Shown piece by piece: positions 44,664 through 56,122 of a stretch of 64,000 nt of DNA. Both the position numbers and the translations under genes were made by a program. The stretch lies in assembly GCA_932521035.1 (NCBI GenBank), contig OW051494.1:2714001-2778000 (forward strand), read 5' to 3'. This stretch comes from Oscheius dolichura. Its lineage: Eukaryota; Nematoda; Chromadorea; Rhabditida; Rhabditidae. Every line of letters begins with the position of its first letter. Position 1 is the stretch's first letter. The notes beneath the pieces are model-generated. The model did not search any database. It worked only from the letters and a program-made list of their open reading frames with translations, and had not been told where the DNA came from.

Positions 44664-45082
44664 TCGTGATTGTGCGAATTAATATTTAGCTGATTATAAA
44701 GAATTACAAGGTTTGCTCTGAAGTATCTGAAAATTTGCTGAATCCACGATACAAGCTAATCAGACTGAAGCAGTGGTTCAAGAAAGACCTGCTTGATGTT
44801 TACCAAGGTTTTTTTGGATCAACGCGCCGGAGATCTTTTCAGTCGTTTTTCAACTTCAACTCTTTTCATTTTTTCTTGTTTGTTATCATTTTGCCATCAT
44901 TTCCCGAGAGCTTACTTTTATCAAGACAGCCAAGTTGTTCAGCAGCACTAAATCGATGAAGTGTCGAAAAATATAGCTTGACTTCTAAATCTCAGAAATA
45001 CCCTTTATGCTTTTATTGCCTCATTTCTTTATTGAATGTATTCCCATTTGTTTTAGACTGTACAAAGTAGATAAATAATAAT
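44664..45082. other. Intergenic AT-rich interval
   Basis: 419 bp between the two GLI-derived genes, AT-rich, with one short ORF (44735-44959) of no recognisable similarity. Several tata/aataaa words; no gene called. Confidence 0.5.
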
Positions 45083-46217
45083 ATGGAAGATGTAAAATTA
45101 TTTCAATGTAAATGGAATACCTGCACTGCAACATTTATTAGTTACGAAGTAAGTTTCTTGGTTTAAAATTGATCTATTTTCAGGAATTTATTACTCATTT
45201 CCGGAAAGAGCACGAACAGAAACTATTGATGCTAAGACAACAAAGAATAAATCACCTAAAAGGAATAAAAGAAAACGTATTTCAATGCCAATGGAAAGGA
45301 CAGTATTCACATCTTGTTTGTTTACATTAGTATGCAGTTTTTACCGTTCATTTAGCCATGCAGCACTAGCCAGCTGCCGTGCCTGAGAACATTTAATCGC
45401 ATGGATAATTTCAAGGTTCATATTCGATCTCACACAGGCGATAAACCATATATTTGTGAAGTCCCTGGATGTAAGAAATCTTTTGCAAGCGCTAGTGATC
45501 GTCTAAAGCATGAAAACAGGACTCATTCAAAAGTGGTAATTTGTTTAAAATCGTCCCTCTTTCTGCAAAAGTGGTGTTTATTCTTTGTGTTTATACAAAG
45601 TGTTTATTATTCAATTATTTTAGAAAGCCTATAAGTGTAGTTGGGAAGATTGTAGTAAGTCGTACACGGATCCATCATCTCTTCGAAAACATTTTATTCG
45701 CAGCCATGGACTTGATGAATATGAAAGATGCAAACAAATGAAGCAAGCTCTATCGGAAGAAGACTATCAGAAAGATTCTCCCATGGAAGTTATTTGTTAT
45801 GAGTGGAAAGAAGTGTTTGATGAACACACAGAAATAGAAAAGCCTGGCGGGTTTGAAAACACTACTTTACCAGGAGAGCCCACTTTAGCCAATTCGCACC
45901 ATTGTATTCCTGGTGTATTAATTCGTAAGGATTTTGTTAAAATTTAAATTATATTCTGTGTTGTAGCCATGCAGTCGCTACATGAATATTATGATGGATC
46001 TCAGTATAGCCCACAGACCGTTGTAGACAAATTTGCCCCCAATATTTACCAGGTTAGTTCACTATTAGCTTATAATACAATGTTACAGGTGGCTCCAATT
46101 TCAACTAATCCCGCAGTAAAAGTTGAGGACTTTATCGATCTAGAAATGGCACGTGACATTGAGAACTACTTAGCATATATAAAATCAAAGCCTGGATATG
46201 ATTATCACCGTAATTGA
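45083..46217 (+). CDS. GLI-derived zinc-finger protein with a fused finger 2/3 (287 aa, 6 exons)
   Basis: Exons 45083-45148, 45184-45302, 45370-45532, 45624-45924, 45967-46052, 46089-46217 (864 nt). The N-terminus begins directly with a finger-1-like unit ([20 protein letters not shown] then HFRKEH), then a truncated unit [20 protein letters not shown] leading into [15 protein letters not shown], as if finger 2 and finger 3 were joined by loss of the middle. Fingers 4 and 5 are intact ([40 protein letters not shown]). The C-terminal 130 residues are acidic and unrecognised. The junction at 45302/45370 (67-nt intron) is the least certain and determines the odd C-x8-C spacing. Codon usage is AT-rich, unlike the GC-rich neighbour paralogue. 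Confidence 0.8.
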
Positions 46218-46498
46218 TACTATTTCTAGTGTAATTTATATTGAAAGCTACCAGATTGTTTGAAAATTACTCATGTTAATATTTATAGTTTGCACGCTAT
46301 TAGCAAAGTTTTATTTTTAATTGTTGCTTTGAGCGAATAATAATTGTAATAGTATTTGTTCTTTTTCTTTTTCTAGCGTTTAATTTTCGCATCTTTATTT
46401 AATATTATTTATTTAATTTTTATTTAATGAAATCAGTTAGATTATACCAGAACAGATACTCTTTAAGAGCGTTTTTATCTTCAATATATACTTTGTAG

Positions 46499-47345
46499 AT
46501 GTCAGTAGACGAAGATCCACTGCTAAATAGTACAAGTCGCACGAGAAGATCAGTGGAGATTTTAACGCTACTGAACAAGGCAACCAGTGATACGTTGAAA
46601 GTATATTTACTCCATCTGCACACCATAATGAATATTGGGCTTCCTCTAAGTTAGTTGCATATTTTAACTTTATTTTTTTAGAGGAACCTAATCCGAGATT
46701 CGTTGATGATCATGCAGCAGTTTGTAAAGGCCTTCATGATTTTGCTCTTCAAACCCACCAATTAGCTGCACAGTTTCAACTCTATTCCCAAACAGCATTC
46801 GTTTGTTCTCTCTAACGACCATCCTATTTTCATTTTAGAGTCATCTTTTAAAAAATGGAATAGGAGCAGATGAAGAAAATGAAACTGCCGATAATCGAGT
46901 TAATGCCCCAGTTGTTCCGACTAATAAACCTGCTGCAGTTTCTCTATCAGAAGTACACATTGATGTTGATAAGATCCCTTTACCTGGAGAAGGTTTGGTT
47001 AAACCGGTACCTTTTAGAAATTATTTTTAGTGATTACGGACAAGATGGCACCATCTACAAGATCAAATGTTCGAAATGATAATGTAAATCAGCGAGCTAC
47101 TCCTAAACAAGAGAGGTCATCTTCGTTTACGGTATTTTAATTGATATTTAATTATATTCATGTCAGACACGTGGGCATGATACATTTTCTTCAAATTCAC
47201 TTAATAATTCACTAAGAAGAGTGCATGATGGATCTGAACGGGTAAGATGATTCGAAAAATTTATAATACTAAATATTTTTCTATTATTAACAATGTAAAA
47301 CAAGCCTTTCAGCATTCAACACCATCGAAGAAAGCCCATTACTGA
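46499..47345 (+). CDS. Unrecognised small helical protein (about 190 aa)
   Basis: Exons joined by short introns: a first part MSVDEDPLLNSTSRTRRSVE then a helical stretch (LTLLNKATSDTLKVYLLHLH), a middle helix KGLHDFALQTHQLAAQFQLY, then an Asn/Ser/Pro-rich C-terminal half (KMAPSTRSNVRNDN) ending KKAHY and TGA 47343-47345. One 38-nt intron is inferred from GAAGGTTTGG to TTTTTAG at about 46988-47029; without it the frame stops early. The small size and two helices followed by a disordered tail are compatible with a Mediator-like or other small nuclear subunit, but nothing diagnostic is seen. The ATG follows directly after TTTGTAG, a likely trans-splice acceptor. Confidence 0.6.
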
Positions 47346-47475
47346 TGCCTCCTTCCCCTTGCACGAAATAACAATTCAGTTTTCAGATTTTTAGCACATT
47401 TGTAATAAATTTATTCATCACTAAATGTAGACTTCTTTGTTTCATCTTATCACGACGAGGAATTTGTTCCGACGT

Positions 47476-47688
47476 ATGTATGAAGAATTCGACTGCCACA
47501 AGCTATTGGATGATGGGCTTGAATCTAACCTACGCAACTTGTTCCCATCTCTTTCCGAAGTCAAAAGTTTACTTATTTATTATAACGACTTCACAAACTG
47601 GGACAAAATTAATGCCTACAAATATATACACAAAATAACGACCCGACAGCTTATCCAAGATGTAAAATTTTCACTACGAGATTCATAA
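47476..47688 (+). CDS. Possible 70-aa ORF, unrecognised
   Basis: MYEEFDCHKLLDDGLESNLR continues for 70 residues to TAA at 47686-47688 with no obvious splice sites inside. It lies between two convergent genes (46499-47345 plus and 47735-50279 minus), preceded by a TGTAG acceptor at 47426-47430 that could bring it into a spliced transcript. Codon pattern looks ordinary for the AT-rich neighbourhood, but there is no family match. It may be 3' UTR sequence. Confidence 0.3.
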   Translation: MYEEFDCHKLLDDGLESNLRNLFPSLSEVKSLLIYYNDFTNWDKINAYKYIHKITTRQLIQDVKFSLRDS

Positions 47689-47734
47689 AACAATGTCTAT
47701 ACAGCAGAATTCAATTGATGCATGGACGTAATAG

Positions 47735-50279
47735 TTAATTGATTTCTGATAAGTTAAAATAGGCCTTCTCCAGTGTGACCTGCATCCGCAGTCCCGATAA
47801 GACCTTGTTGTTGTATTTTAGAAGAAAGTCCTTAGCATTGCTGTGATCCTTAAAGATGAGATTGACTTGATCTTCATTGAATCTCCAGCACTTCTAAAAA
47901 AAGTAAGTAATAAAACAACTAAGAGAAACGAACCGTAACGCTGCCAATATCTGCAGCTAGTTTCTCAATTCTAGCAGGTGCCGAAGGAAGATGTGTCATG
48001 TTCTTAATGGTTACACAAAGGTAGGCCTTTTTTCTTTCATCTTCGGCTGTTTTTCTTCTCTCTTCTGTTTTGTTATCCTCACTTCCACCAAAACGACGCT
48101 GTTCCTTCTTTCGAACTAATTCTTCACGTCGTTTCCGCTGGTCTTCTACTTTACTTAGGTAATCATTGTCGACGCCCACAGCTTTGGCGCATTCTTCGGC
48201 CACCTGATTGTTATCATAGTGAATTACGTGAAAATACAAACCTCTTTAGTACTTTTTGATCTATCTGCTCTGCTACCATTTCTACTGCTTCTCGAACCAC
48301 GGTCACGATTGTATCTACGGTCCTCATGGCCGCGTCGATCACGCCGTCTATCACCACTTCTTCTTCTGTCCCGTCGATGGCTACTACTGCGTCTTTTTCT
48401 CCGAGGCGAACGAGAACTGAACGGCACAATAAGCACTACAAAAACACAACTATGTATATACCTGCTTCGACTTCTGCTTCTACTGCGCGAACTTCTACTG
48501 CTCGATGAACAACTGCTGTATGAAGAGCTGCGTCGTCGTCTTCTACTGCGACCAGCAACATTTGTCAAAAAAGCTGCTACTCGATGATCCCATTGACCAG
48601 GTGGACCAGCAATCATGGGTGGAAATGGCAAAGGAGGTGGATGGCCAAATCCAGCAACACCATGATTTGGAGGATAAGCTAAAAATATAGAACTAAATAA
48701 ATTTGAAATATTACCAATAAGAGGGGTGCCATTAGGAAGACGAGGAATTATCGGGCCAATTGGCATAGCAGGCATTGGAGGAGGCATCGTTATCGTTGGA
48801 GCTCCGGGAAGAGTAAGACGTACTAAAAGAAGGGAGAAAATCTATGCTCCTTAATAAAATACCCATTGGCTGCTGTTGAGGTCTGAAGTTCGGATTGACG
48901 AGTATCTTCCCACCAGGAAGGATTGGGGGAGGCTTAACTTCCATTCCAAGTAGGCTCGGCAAGTTTTTGTTCTAAACATTATAATTCTGAGATTCTCCTA
49001 TATACATACTTGTATGTTTCGTCCTTTATTCTGTGAATCTCGAAAGCGAGCGCTGTTATTGCTAGTAACCGAGCTGCTCGAGATACTTGTTCCTGCACCG
49101 GACGCTGGTGTAATAGCCGTCTAAAGTTTGGTTTAAGATTAGAATGATGAAGCAAGTCGCGATCATGTCTCAACCGCGTCTGGATTTTTTTTAACTTGCA
49201 TAACACAACAAAGAAATAAGAGCAAATCAGTTTTTCGCCGCACCAAAAGTAACTTATTAGTACAAGGAATAAAACGAGACTACAACGTCTTTTGCAAAAA
49301 CTAACCTTTGCTCTTTCCGAGCTAAATTTGCTGCGCGTCTCCTTATCTTCTTCAGGGTCATCATCATCATCGTAATCAAGTTCCTCATGGTGGGATTCTT
49401 CCTTGTCAACTATGGTTTCCTGTATAATCGTCTTCTCCTAAAACATGTTTCTGAGAAGCTAGTTTTAAAGTAACAAAGAGAACAGTTCCGTCGCTCGTGA
49501 TAATTAAATTCTATCAAAATGTCCTTTGATAAACCAAAGATGTGAAGATGCTTTCAGCATTCAAATGTTTTACTTTCATCACTACCTGTATAAAACATCC
49601 CTAGATATAAGTAGACTATTTGAGAACTCTTTTACCATGTTTGAACTCTTACACCAAATTTTATTGGTCGGAAGAATTCACATACCATTCGACTGAATTG
49701 CGTCTATGGAGATACAATAACCCGACGAATATTACAAAGAAATGGGAGGAATCGAACTTGTAGCGCAATATTCAAAAAGGAAGAGGCAAGCAAAAATTAC
49801 AGGACCCATAATAGCACCCGTAAAACATATGTGGGGCAAGAACAGGACGTGGAGAAAAAGAAGTGGTAATAGCAAAATGGGGAAAATCGAAGGCGGAAAA
49901 AAAGGATTTGGGGTTTTAGGTTTGGGGAAGCATAAGAACAAACGAAAAGATAATAGTTATAAGGTTCAAATGGGAGTAAATATTGGAAATAAGCCTCAAA
50001 AGGGGGAATAATATGAAGGTTAACAATAAAACCTAGGCTGTCCGTATTTTGACGGGCAATGCCACACTAACTTACTTCAACGGGTAATTTATCAATATTT
50101 TGCGCGCCTGTGTCTGTAGGAGGGTCGTCGCCTAATAAGGCATCCTCATCAAAATCGTGATCCTGAAATAAAGATTATAACGTTATGTTTCAAAAATAAG
50201 AACTTACCAGATGAATATCTGTAGCATCTTCGAGAAGTTGTTCCTCTGTCAATTCATCATTTTGAACCTGGGAAGTCAT
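47735..50279 (-). CDS. SR-rich RNA-binding protein with C-terminal RRM-like domain, RBM33-like
   Basis: Start ATG 50277-50279, 2 nt after TTTTCAG. The acidic N-terminus (ELTEEQLLEDATDIHL, then DHDFDEDALLGDDPPTD) recalls RBM33's Asp/Glu-rich start. Then SNNSARFRDSQNKGR, LPSLLGMEVKPPPILPGGKI (Pro-rich), MPPPMPAMPIGPIIPRLP, an arginine/serine tract (RSRRRRRSSSYSSCSSSSRS; SPRRKRRSSSHRRDRRR), a charged coiled coil, and a final RRM-like end (KCWRFNEDQVNLIFKDHSNA to VTLEKAYFNLSEIN, stop 47735-47737). Known: vertebrate RBM33 is a nuclear RNA export/processing protein with Pro-rich and C-terminal RRM parts. Exons 50208-50279, 50076-50162 and 49306-49437 are fixed; a 638-nt intron separates the second and third. 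Confidence 0.72.
49438..50075 (-). other. Long intron of the RBM33-like gene
   Basis: 638 nt, the largest intron of this gene. It holds a plus-strand 89-codon Lys/Gly-rich open frame (49742-50011) with a purine-biased plus strand. No similarity was recognised. It may be an inserted fragment or chance. Confidence 0.4.
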
Positions 50280-51046
50280 CCTGAAAACAGGCATGTTTTG
50301 AAGCTAAAAAAGAAAAGACAAGGATATATAGAAAGAAGTCCAATACAATAACTTCCACATAGGTTTTTTTTTTCGTCCATGCTGATTTCAAAAGAATTCG
50401 ATAAAATAATGTGGGTGCAACAAAGTTGAACGGGGGAGCGGAATGGAAATCGAAAGAGGAGGCAAGCACATGGTGTGACTGTAAACGTCGAGCATAGGGT
50501 GTTGGACAGAGCGGATCGGATCAGCTCGAGGTTGGCTGAGCTCAAATTTCTGTTGAGGTGCAGTTTTATCAAAGGTATTCGCTCCTTATTGTAAACTTGT
50601 AATGCTGCGCCAAAAAAATGGCTTTCCCTGGAAACACAGTTGCACAACGAATGGTATTGTTCGAAAGTAATGGAATGATGCACAATAAAAAGAATTAGTA
50701 TCTGGAATGGTCAGAATGAAAAATGTGTTGTGTGTTGGCAAATAGGCCGCTCACTTGGCACAGTCGAACGCTATTTGCTCAAGATGGTCGACAGCTGCGC
50801 TGGGCTCCGTTGGCAAACCCAGTACTCTTTTGTCATCGCCAGTTACCAGCTTGTCCTTCACTGACATTTAGAATAAAAGAATAAAAATCATTATTGTGAG
50901 GCTGACTCATCAATGTTTCTTTCTTATCGCATCCCAGTCGGGGAAAGCGACGCGTCACCCGAAACTCAAACGTCACTTGCTTTTTGAGCAAAATTCTCGC
51001 GTTATTCTTTTACAGCCTTCAATATAAAGTACTTTTTAGCATAATA
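50280..51046. other. Divergent intergenic region between RBM33-like and SH3-adaptor genes
   Basis: About 770 bp, AT-rich with a short GC-rich patch near 50930-50975. The two genes read outward from here, so promoters of both lie inside. Short ORFs on the minus strand do not match anything. Confidence 0.5.
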
Positions 51047-53995
51047 ATGCCTGCATTGCCACCCCCACCTCCTCATAAACCACAAAATATCAACGGATCG
51101 GGTAATCAAAAAGAAGAAGGAATTATTGAGGAAAGTAAGTGCATAATCCATTGAAGTTTCTTCGTTTCTATTTTGTTTTCTTTGAAATGTATTTATTACC
51201 GTGTCTTTCGAGCGATTTGCAATCAGAGCGTTTTCCAAGTAATTAGCTACTTACAATCAATTGAAACTGAACTCAAAGTATGACTAAAAGTGGAGCAAGG
51301 ATGTGACTAGGCTTACCGCAAAAATCATTCCTCCAAGAGGACTTCTAGTGTTTTGTTAGCCTATACCCTCCATAATAGCAGAAAAAGCAAGTGGTTATAT
51401 TGAAAAATGTGAGAATAAAGAGAGATTTCCTGAGTCATATGGATGAAGTGTCGGTGGTGCGCGCATTGACGGCAAAAATCGATTTCCCGTTCTCCGCGCG
51501 GTGTTGCTAAAAATCCAGTTGACATACAGGACAACTGAAAAAATAAAGAGACTGGATGTCCAAGGACAGTAAGTTTTCTCTCTTCTAGATAAGATTTCTA
51601 GCCATCTCGTCCCATATCTGGGGAATCGAGAATTTACCAACTTCATAGAACATTATTCCCCTGTTTAGATGCCTTTTCCGTCTCCGCTGCACGAGCTCTT
51701 TTCGAAGCAGCTAAAAAGCCAGAAGTTCAACGGGCAGCCTCGGCCGTGGCCAAGAATCCCGTCTTGAGGAATGCCGCCATCAATGCAGCGAAGGATCCAA
51801 CCACTAGAAATGCTGTAAGTTTGAAGCCATTACATTTTGAAGAGAGAGTAATTTAGGCTTTATCTTATATGAACAGTACCGCAGATTCAAAACCAGCTCC
51901 TCCAAAGAAATCTGCATTATCAGACGATGCCCCGCCGCCGCCACCACCTCATAGGGGAGGATCAGCTGCTGCAGCAGCTCCTAAACCTAAAGCGGCCTAT
52001 AAAGAGCCTAGTTTCGAGTGAGTTTTCCGTGGATTGGCTTATTTACTAAGGTTTCCCTTATAAAATTGCATTAATTCAGATTGGCTCCGCCAGCTCCCTC
52101 AATCAGCAGCTACAACCAGCGGGCGCCTCCTCTGCCACTGAAAAAGTCCCCGACCCCTGCCTATCCCTCAATAGTCGACGAATTAAAAAGTCTCCATATC
52201 AACACCTCCGGCCCCAGCAGCTACATCCCGACTCCCAGCTATTCTGCCCATTCTGGTGAGTTTCATCTGAAGTTATACCAGTTAGCATGAGTATTTCTCT
52301 GCCGGGCATGACTATCTATCGTTTTGTGTTTGTACAGATGTTGTTCTGCCGCCGAAACCCACCCGGCCGCCGCCGCCGAAGCCCGTCAGAGCAGGAATGC
52401 CGCCGGGTAACGTTTATTCCCGTTGCACCGACTGTAGCCCCTCTCCTCCCTCCCCCGTGCCGTTTGTTGAAATGTCCGATTGTCCTCCTCCCGAACAGCT
52501 TCCTCCTCCTCCTCCTCCGCTTGACACTAACCCATCACAGCGTACTGCCCCCTTCCCAATTCTATAACTATCCCCCCTTTTAGCCCCGACCACGGAGCCC
52601 CATGCCATCGTCCGCTACCCCTTCACCGGGTCCCAGCCGGACGAGCTCAGCTCCGATGTGAATGACACCATTCTATTGAAGAAGGAGGTCGACGACCAGT
52701 GGATATACGGTTAGTTTTCTTCCCTTGAAATTTATTCTACCCCGCCATTTCCAGGATTAAACACCCGGACGGGTAAACAGGGTATACTTCCGTTTGGCTT
52801 CATCGAGGTCAAAGTCCCCCTGGCTCCAACGAGTACTTCTCATTCTGCCGTCGCTTTATATGACTATTTCTCCAATACTCCCGGTGATCTACAGGTAGGC
52901 AGGTTCACGAGATTTTATGGATGGGTGCGGCTGGGCCAAGGGTAGTCCTCTCTCCAGGCCACCTGAAGGCCCGCGATGGCCCGCAGACAGAGGCTCGGGC
53001 CCACCGGAAATGGGAGAAGAGGAATCCGAGTTTATTTCAGTTCCGAGCCAACGAGACCATCCAAGTGAAGGAGTGGGCCAGTCCCGAATGGCTCCTAGGC
53101 AGTCTCTACGGTCAGTCGGGCATCTTCCCGGCCACCTACGTCTCCTGCCCGACGATACAGTCAGTGCCGAAGGGGGCCACCTACAACAGGTAGGGTACCA
53201 GCCGGCCAGGCTTGTGAAAAAGATTCTTTAGCGTCCCAGCCGGTCCAATTGGCGTCTTCACGGCCGTCTACGACTACAATTCGGGTGTCCCCGGCGATCT
53301 CGTCTTCCATGCCGGTGAATCTCGCCTCCCTCATTCCTAAACGCCTTCCTCTATAGGTGACCAAATAGAAGTAATGGAATACGTGGGACAGGACTGGGTA
53401 CGGGGCCGTCTCTTCGGCCAGGAGGGTATCCTGCCTTTCACCTATGTCTCCTCCCAAAATCCGAAGAAAAGCCCCAGCGGACTGGCCTCCATCTCCTCGA
53501 TAGCCACCATTCCAGCTCGGGTAGGTTCATCTTTCCTTTATTCCCTCCTCTTTGGGTTTAAACTATTATAATTCTGTTAAAGGAGCCGGTAAAATATTCG
53601 ATGCAGAAGGTGAGTTAGCCAGTAGTCGTTTCGTGAGCATGAGGCTTTTTTTTCGTTTTTTGCAAGAGGGAAGACAGAAGGAGGACAGCCAAATTTCAGC
53701 TGTTCCAAGCGATGGACGACCACCACTCCGACGACCCGAGCAATTTGTACTTCTCCAAGGGGGATCGTATCGTTATCGTCGAAGAGGTACGTCGGGCACC
53801 GGGAGATCGCGTCCACCAGCCTCGGCAGGCCAACGCCCAGTGGCTTTCCTGCCGAGACTATACGGGACGGCAGAGGACGCTTGTTGAGAAGACAACTTCT
53901 TCCAGGTCGATGGCCATTTCTTCCGTGGAAAGCTGGAAGAGTTCCGTACCCTTCCACCGGGCCTTGTCCCTCGAAGCAAAATCGTCGAGCTCTAG
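51047..53995 (+). CDS. Proline-rich adaptor with four SH3 domains (546 aa, 13 exons), SH3D19-like
   Basis: Exons 51047-51134, 51669-51814, 51857-52017, 52080-52255, 52338-52541, 52584-52709, 52755-52894, 53041-53189, 53232-53314, 53357-53520, 53583-53609, 53700-53786, 53906-53995 (1641 nt). The N-terminus begins [13 protein letters not shown]; a helical repeat [20 protein letters not shown] and Pro-rich stretches follow. Four SH3 domains: [20 protein letters not shown] (about residues 262-320), [40 protein letters not shown], and ALSxxx-like [20 protein letters not shown] ending [13 protein letters not shown]. The ATG follows a TTTTTAG acceptor. SH3D19/Eve-1 has a similar layout with Pro-rich N-terminus and multiple C-terminal SH3s, but membership in that exact family is inferred. 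A 27-nt microexon (53583-53609) encodes EPVKYSMQK. Confidence 0.85.
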
Positions 53996-56122
53996 TCTCC
54001 TCCCGTCTCCCCGCAGCTTTCTCCACCCGGTCCCTCTCTATTCAGCTCAGAAATTGTGATACAAAAGAGAGAGAAAAAGATAATAAATATTGTACAGTAT
54101 ACCGTTTATTATTCTCGAGACCTTCCCAGGAAACATATTCGAAAAGGTCGAAAAAGGCAAGTACCAAAGGCGACGAGGCAGTCGGTCGCGGAGGAATAGT
54201 AGCCGGAGAGGGAATCCCTAAACTGTCTTCCGTCTAGAGGGACACGGCCCGGTCAAATGTACCTTTCGACATCTTTTAGATTAGGTTCTTCTATTTTGGG
54301 AGGTTGGTCTTTGACTTGGAATGTGATAAACTCCTCTCCGGCCAGGACGGGTTTGTCGGCCGTCGCCTCGGCTGGCCGCGGCTTAGGGGTATCTGAAGGG
54401 AGGAGGCCCATTGGAGGAGGAGAGGAGACTGACATTTATGTTCTTCCTTCTTTTTCCGACAAGAATCACATGAATAATCGGTTGGAAATGACCAGGAGTC
54501 GTCTGTTTTTGTGAATTTATGTAAAGTTGAGAAATTATTCAGCAAGAGCCATTCGGTTATCTGCAAACGAGGTGTCAGGAGGAGACTGCCGCCGGCCGTC
54601 GCGGGACTGGAAACTGCCAAGAGTTCTGCCCCAAAATTTCATTTTATTTGTGACATCAAGGGCTATCCTTGGAATTTGTTTCTGACCAAGTTTTCTGTTT
54701 GAAAAGGCCCGCGAGAAGGTCATTTAGTTCATTTTCATTGAATTTTATTCAAAATACGCCTAAATGAACGGCTATGAAATTTTGAAGAAATTTTCAATGG
54801 AAACTCCGTCGATGACATAACACCAGATACCCCACGGGGTTCGCTAATAAAATGCTGTCAAACATTAGGGAGCAACGGCCCGGTCCGCCTCAAGATCCGC
54901 GATGGCTCGCTTCTAGTTACCCTCGGGGAGGATGGCCCGTCCCCCCGTTATCTCACCCCAAAGCTGAGTTTGTCCGTGAAGCAATTCGAACCGGACAGTG
55001 TGTTTACCCGGTTTACCTCATCAATCAAACCCCGACCTACCCTCGTCCTCAACGTGACTTGATCCTCCGGATTGAGCTGTTCCTTGTGGCCGGGCAGGAG
55101 AGCCACGGCCAGCGAGTAGAGATCATCCACTGAGAGGTCGAATATTGTTGCCATATACACGAAAAGAGGTGGCTAAAATGGAGAAAATAAGGATAAATTG
55201 AATTAGAGAGAGGGCGGCAGATGATGAGGATGACTTTTGATAGGGGCAGAAGACGAATTCAAAAGGTAGCCATTGATCGGCAGGCAATTAGAGTTTATTA
55301 CGGCTGAGCTTCTCCTCAAAAGTGTCAATAAAAGAAGGCGGAGGAGGGAGGAGGAGATCACTTTTTGGCAGAGAGAAATGATCTGTTTATCTTTGTAGAA
55401 GAAGAGAAAAAGACGAGGAGTGGTGGTCATACACATATAAATAGAAGGGGATATACAGTGAGGAGGACCACGAGAGCCACCCCCAGGGGTCTCTCTATCC
55501 CTCGCTTGCGACCACTTATGTGTTACGAGCGAGAGCAAAGGCAAATAAGTTAGTGACACGGCTGGGCCTCTAATAATAAGAGACTTTCCATAGAACATAT
55601 GGCTGATGGCCGAGTGCTGAAAGGCTTCCTCAAGCCGCCGGCTCATCCAGCGAAAATGTTTGTCGAGTGGTAAGGGATAGTTGTTATCAGGTGGCTCATA
55701 AGATCGACCTCTGGTTTAGTTGTTTATTTTTGAGTTCGAGATGGTCGAAGGATATGATGAATATTCCCCGGTATCTATCGATACTGGACGGAGAGGAGCG
55801 ACTGAGGGTTATTCCTTTGCAAGGGAGAAATGAATACAAAGATCAAGCTACGGGCCGAAGGCCGAACGAAAATTCGGGGTCATCCACCCGTTAGCTCATG
55901 AGACGGTGTTGCTCGAAGAAATATGATACAAACAAATAAAAGTAGAAATATTTCTTCTTTATTAGGAAAAGCAATTAAAAAAATAAGAGCAAAAATACGC
56001 TCAATACAAAATACGAGTAACATGCATTACAAATATCAATGACTAGAGAAAACGAAAAAAAGATTACCGAATAAATAGTAATGTACAATTATTATGAACA
56101 ATTTGGTGAGAACTTGTATCAT
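53996..56122. other. Poorly resolved interval, convergent gene ends and candidate exons
   Basis: Between the SH3 adaptor (plus) and cul-3 (minus). Several splice-bounded open stretches exist on both strands, but none could be assembled into a convincing gene. Candidates: a minus ORF 54253-54435 (MSVSSPPPMGLLPSDTPKPR) with a donor at its end; a plus stretch 54876-55058 (NGPVRLKIRDGSLLVTLGED) ending TGA; a minus stretch beginning at the ATG 55154 (MATIFDLSVDDLYSLAVALL) with a GTAGGT donor; and a minus ORF starting 55646 (MSRRLEEAFQHSAISHMFYG). The last 200 bp before cul-3 is AT-rich and may hold its 3' UTR. Confidence 0.35.
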
